Shown here one piece after another: positions 62,376-64,000 of a stretch of 64,000 nt of DNA. Position 1 is the stretch's first letter, and every line of letters begins with the position of its first letter. This DNA comes from Phaeobacter gallaeciensis (GTDB lineage Bacteria > Pseudomonadota > Alphaproteobacteria > Rhodobacterales > Rhodobacteraceae). The stretch is taken from positions 620,001 to 684,000 of the forward strand of contig NZ_CP015124.1 of NCBI RefSeq assembly GCF_001678945.1, written 5' to 3'. The notes beneath the pieces were generated by a model, which worked only from the letters and a program-made list of their open reading frames with translations, was not told the origin of the DNA and did not search any database. A program made the translations under genes and the position numbers.

Positions 62376-63257
62376 ATTTTCTCCTATTGCTCAGACCCGG
62401 CCACCCTGGAGGGCCTCCAGTGGCTGTCATGTTACCTGACCACCGGAAAGCACATGGGTTTTTATCTCGCTTTCGGGACGGTCCTGCTGCTGCTCGCCAT
62501 CACCGCGCCGCTGGCGCTCCTGTTCGGCTTTGGTGGCGCTATTGCAGCCCGCTCTCACTTCCCGCCCCTGTCCTGGCTGGGCAAGGGATACATCGCCATC
62601 GTGCGCGGTGTGCCCGACATTGCCTTCTTCCTATTCTTCGTCATCGCGCTGGATCAGGGAATTGAATGGCTGCGCCACAAGGTCAAATGCCCGGACTGGG
62701 ATCAACCGATCCGCCAGGGCAGCGATTTTCTGGTCTGCGACATCGCCAAGATGCCGCTGGGCACCTCGCCGCAGTGGATCCACGAAGTCTACGGCTTCTC
62801 CCTTGCGGTGGTGACCTTCGCTATCGTGTTCGGCGCCTTTGCGGCCAACGTGCTCTATGGCGCGATGAACGCGGTGCCGCGACCGCAGATCGAAACCGCC
62901 GAGGCCTATGGCATGACACGCAGGCAGGCCTTCTGGCGCATTCAGGTGCCGCAGATGTGGACCTATGCCCTGCCCGGCCTGTCGAACCTCTGGATGGTGC
63001 TGATCAAGGCGACGCCGCTGCTGTTCCTTCTGGGCGTCGAGGATATCGTCTACTGGGCGCGTGAACTGGGCGGCTCCAAGACGGCCAAGTTCACCGATTA
63101 CCCGCACGGCGACTGGCGCATGTGGTATTTCCTGGCGCTGCTGGTCTTCTACCTCGCCTTTACCAAGGTGTCAGAGGTGGTGTTGGCCCGGATCACGACC
63201 CGCCTGTCGCATGGGCAAGCCACCCTGGGCGGAGAAGCGCAGAGGAAAGCCAAATGA
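62376..63257 (+). CDS. amino acid ABC transporter permease 1 (apparent ATT start)
   Basis: The protein is a HisQ-type inner-membrane permease with about five membrane helices and the ATPase-coupling loop EAYGMTRRQAFWRIQVPQMW (EAA motif). The first ATG (62454) gives 267 residues, but the frame upstream reads FSYCSDPATLEGLQWLSCYLTTGKH directly before it, which resembles the natural N-terminus of this permease subfamily. The only plausible initiation codon for that extension is ATT at 62376, preceded by GAGGTCAGCC; no ATG, GTG or TTG occurs between the TAG at 62358 and 62454. With ATT the protein is 293 residues. Permease identity is secure; the start is inferred. Confidence 0.85.
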   Translation: MFSYCSDPATLEGLQWLSCYLTTGKHMGFYLAFGTVLLLLAITAPLALLFGFGGAIAARSHFPPLSWLGKGYIAIVRGVPDIAFFLFFVIALDQGIEWLRHKVKCPDWDQPIRQGSDFLVCDIAKMPLGTSPQWIHEVYGFSLAVVTFAIVFGAFAANVLYGAMNAVPRPQIETAEAYGMTRRQAFWRIQVPQMWTYALPGLSNLWMVLIKATPLLFLLGVEDIVYWARELGGSKTAKFTDYPHGDWRMWYFLALLVFYLAFTKVSEVVLARITTRLSHGQATLGGEAQRKAK

Positions 63258-64000
63258 GCTGTATCGAGACCATTCAGGCCTATGCCTTCCGCTCGCTTGG
63301 TTACGGGGAACGCCTGCTGCCGCGCAGTGATTTCACCCTGTGCGAACATTTCACCCTGATCGGATCAGGGATGATCTGGAACATCTATTTCGGCACCATT
63401 GCGGTGATTACCGGCTTCTTCTTTGCCAATCTCCTGGCGGTGGCGAAGAACTCCTCCTCCGCGGTCTGGCGCAAACCGGCAGAGTGGTTCATCTTCGTCT
63501 TCCGGGGATCGCCACTCTTCATCCAGTTCTTCTTTGCCTATTTCTTATTCCTGGAAATGAAGGGCTTCTCGCCCATCCTTGATGCCTTCTCCTCGGCCTG
63601 GTTGGGGGCGCTGGTGGTGTTGTTCTTTAACACCTCGGCCTATAGCGCCGAAATCTTCTATGGTGCGCTGCGATCGATCCCCAAGGGCGATATCGAGGCG
63701 GCGGACGCCTATGGCCTGTCGGGCTGGCACCGGTTCCGGCGCATCATGTGGCCCACGATGATGCGTCTCGCCTGGCCGTCCTACACCAACGAGGCGATTT
63801 TCCTGTTCCACGCCACGACGCTGGTCTTCTTCTCCGGCTTCCCGGCCTGGCGGCAAAAGGGCGATGCGCTCTACTACGCGAATTACTTTGCGGACAAGAC
63901 CTTCAACCCCTTTGTGCCCTATCCGATCCTGGCCTTTTATTTCATCCTGCTGACGCTTTTGATCATAGGTCTGTTTGGCCTTGTGAACAAAAGACTGAAC
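63254..64000 (+). CDS. amino acid ABC transporter permease 2 (3' truncated by window)
   Basis: An open frame from ATG 63254 runs to the window end (249 codons, no stop). It is a HisM-type permease: MSCIETIQAYAFRSLGYGERLL, then IWNIYFGTIAVITGFFFANLL, FRGSPLFIQFFFAYFLF, and the EAA loop IPKGDIEAADAYGLSGWHRFRRIMWPTMMRLAWP. It overlaps permease 1 by 4 bp (ATGA), so the two make the heterodimeric membrane channel of the same importer. Confidence 0.93.
   Translation, partial: MSCIETIQAYAFRSLGYGERLLPRSDFTLCEHFTLIGSGMIWNIYFGTIAVITGFFFANLLAVAKNSSSAVWRKPAEWFIFVFRGSPLFIQFFFAYFLFLEMKGFSPILDAFSSAWLGALVVLFFNTSAYSAEIFYGALRSIPKGDIEAADAYGLSGWHRFRRIMWPTMMRLAWPSYTNEAIFLFHATTLVFFSGFPAWRQKGDALYYANYFADKTFNPFVPYPILAFYFILLTLLIIGLFGLVNKRLN

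Overview
The window looks like a chromosomal segment of a marine Roseobacter-group alphaproteobacterium (Rhodobacteraceae; Ruegeria/Phaeobacter-like). The reasons are high-GC coding, an adjacent dmdC-dmdD pair for DMSP-sulfur catabolism, PrpE propionyl-CoA synthetase, a PutR/PutA pair, and protein families typical of that group. This assignment rests on recognised protein content, not on a database search.

Left core (1-21.9 kb): the 3' end of a chemoreceptor; prpE; an amidase; nadK; glyA; a DUF817 membrane protein; a small membrane protein; an alpha/beta hydrolase; a sulfur/redox block on the minus strand (NsrR-like Rrf2 regulator, Crp/Fnr regulator, DUF442-sulfide:quinone-reductase-like fusion, rhodanese); a methyltransferase; an AraC regulator divergent from dmdC-dmdD; a GrlR-family protein; and the complete preQ1 operon queC-queD-queE-queF.

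Genomic island (21934-38883, about 17 kb): it is bounded by a 19-bp direct repeat that copies the 3' end of an intact tRNA-Val(UAC) gene at its right edge. Next to that tRNA lies a frameshifted tyrosine integrase, and GTGTCCCACG repeats near both ends look like integrase arm sites. The cargo is a 66-aa protein, a large RTX/FG-GAP protein, and two biosynthetic sub-clusters. Sub-cluster A has an ACP, a NodU/CmcH carbamoyltransferase, an alpha/beta hydrolase, a fatty-acyl-AMP ligase and a cytochrome P450, in a tightly overlapping operon. Sub-cluster B has an HExxH-type putative 2-oxoglutarate hydroxylase, a stand-alone adenylating enzyme, a carrier protein, a convergent Cys-type thioesterase, and upstream of the thioesterase an easily missed 32-codon gene with a strong ribosome binding site that looks like a precursor or scaffold peptide. 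A degraded IS5-family (IS427-like) element follows. This cluster is the most likely novel system here.

Right core (38.9-64 kb): tRNA-Val, histidine phosphatase, putR/putA, a rhomboid protease, suhB-like phosphatase, an MDR oxidoreductase, metR/metF, a PaaI-type thioesterase, a DUF2235 protein, a lone form-II CoxL-like molybdoenzyme subunit, a type III PLP decarboxylase divergent from an Lrp regulator, valS, a DUF1330 protein, two TerB-like proteins overlapping a PhnD-like binding protein, and a polar amino-acid-type ABC transporter cut by the window end. Its first permease appears to start at ATT.

Nothing was computed or searched. Domain calls are from reading the translations, and composition remarks are by eye.
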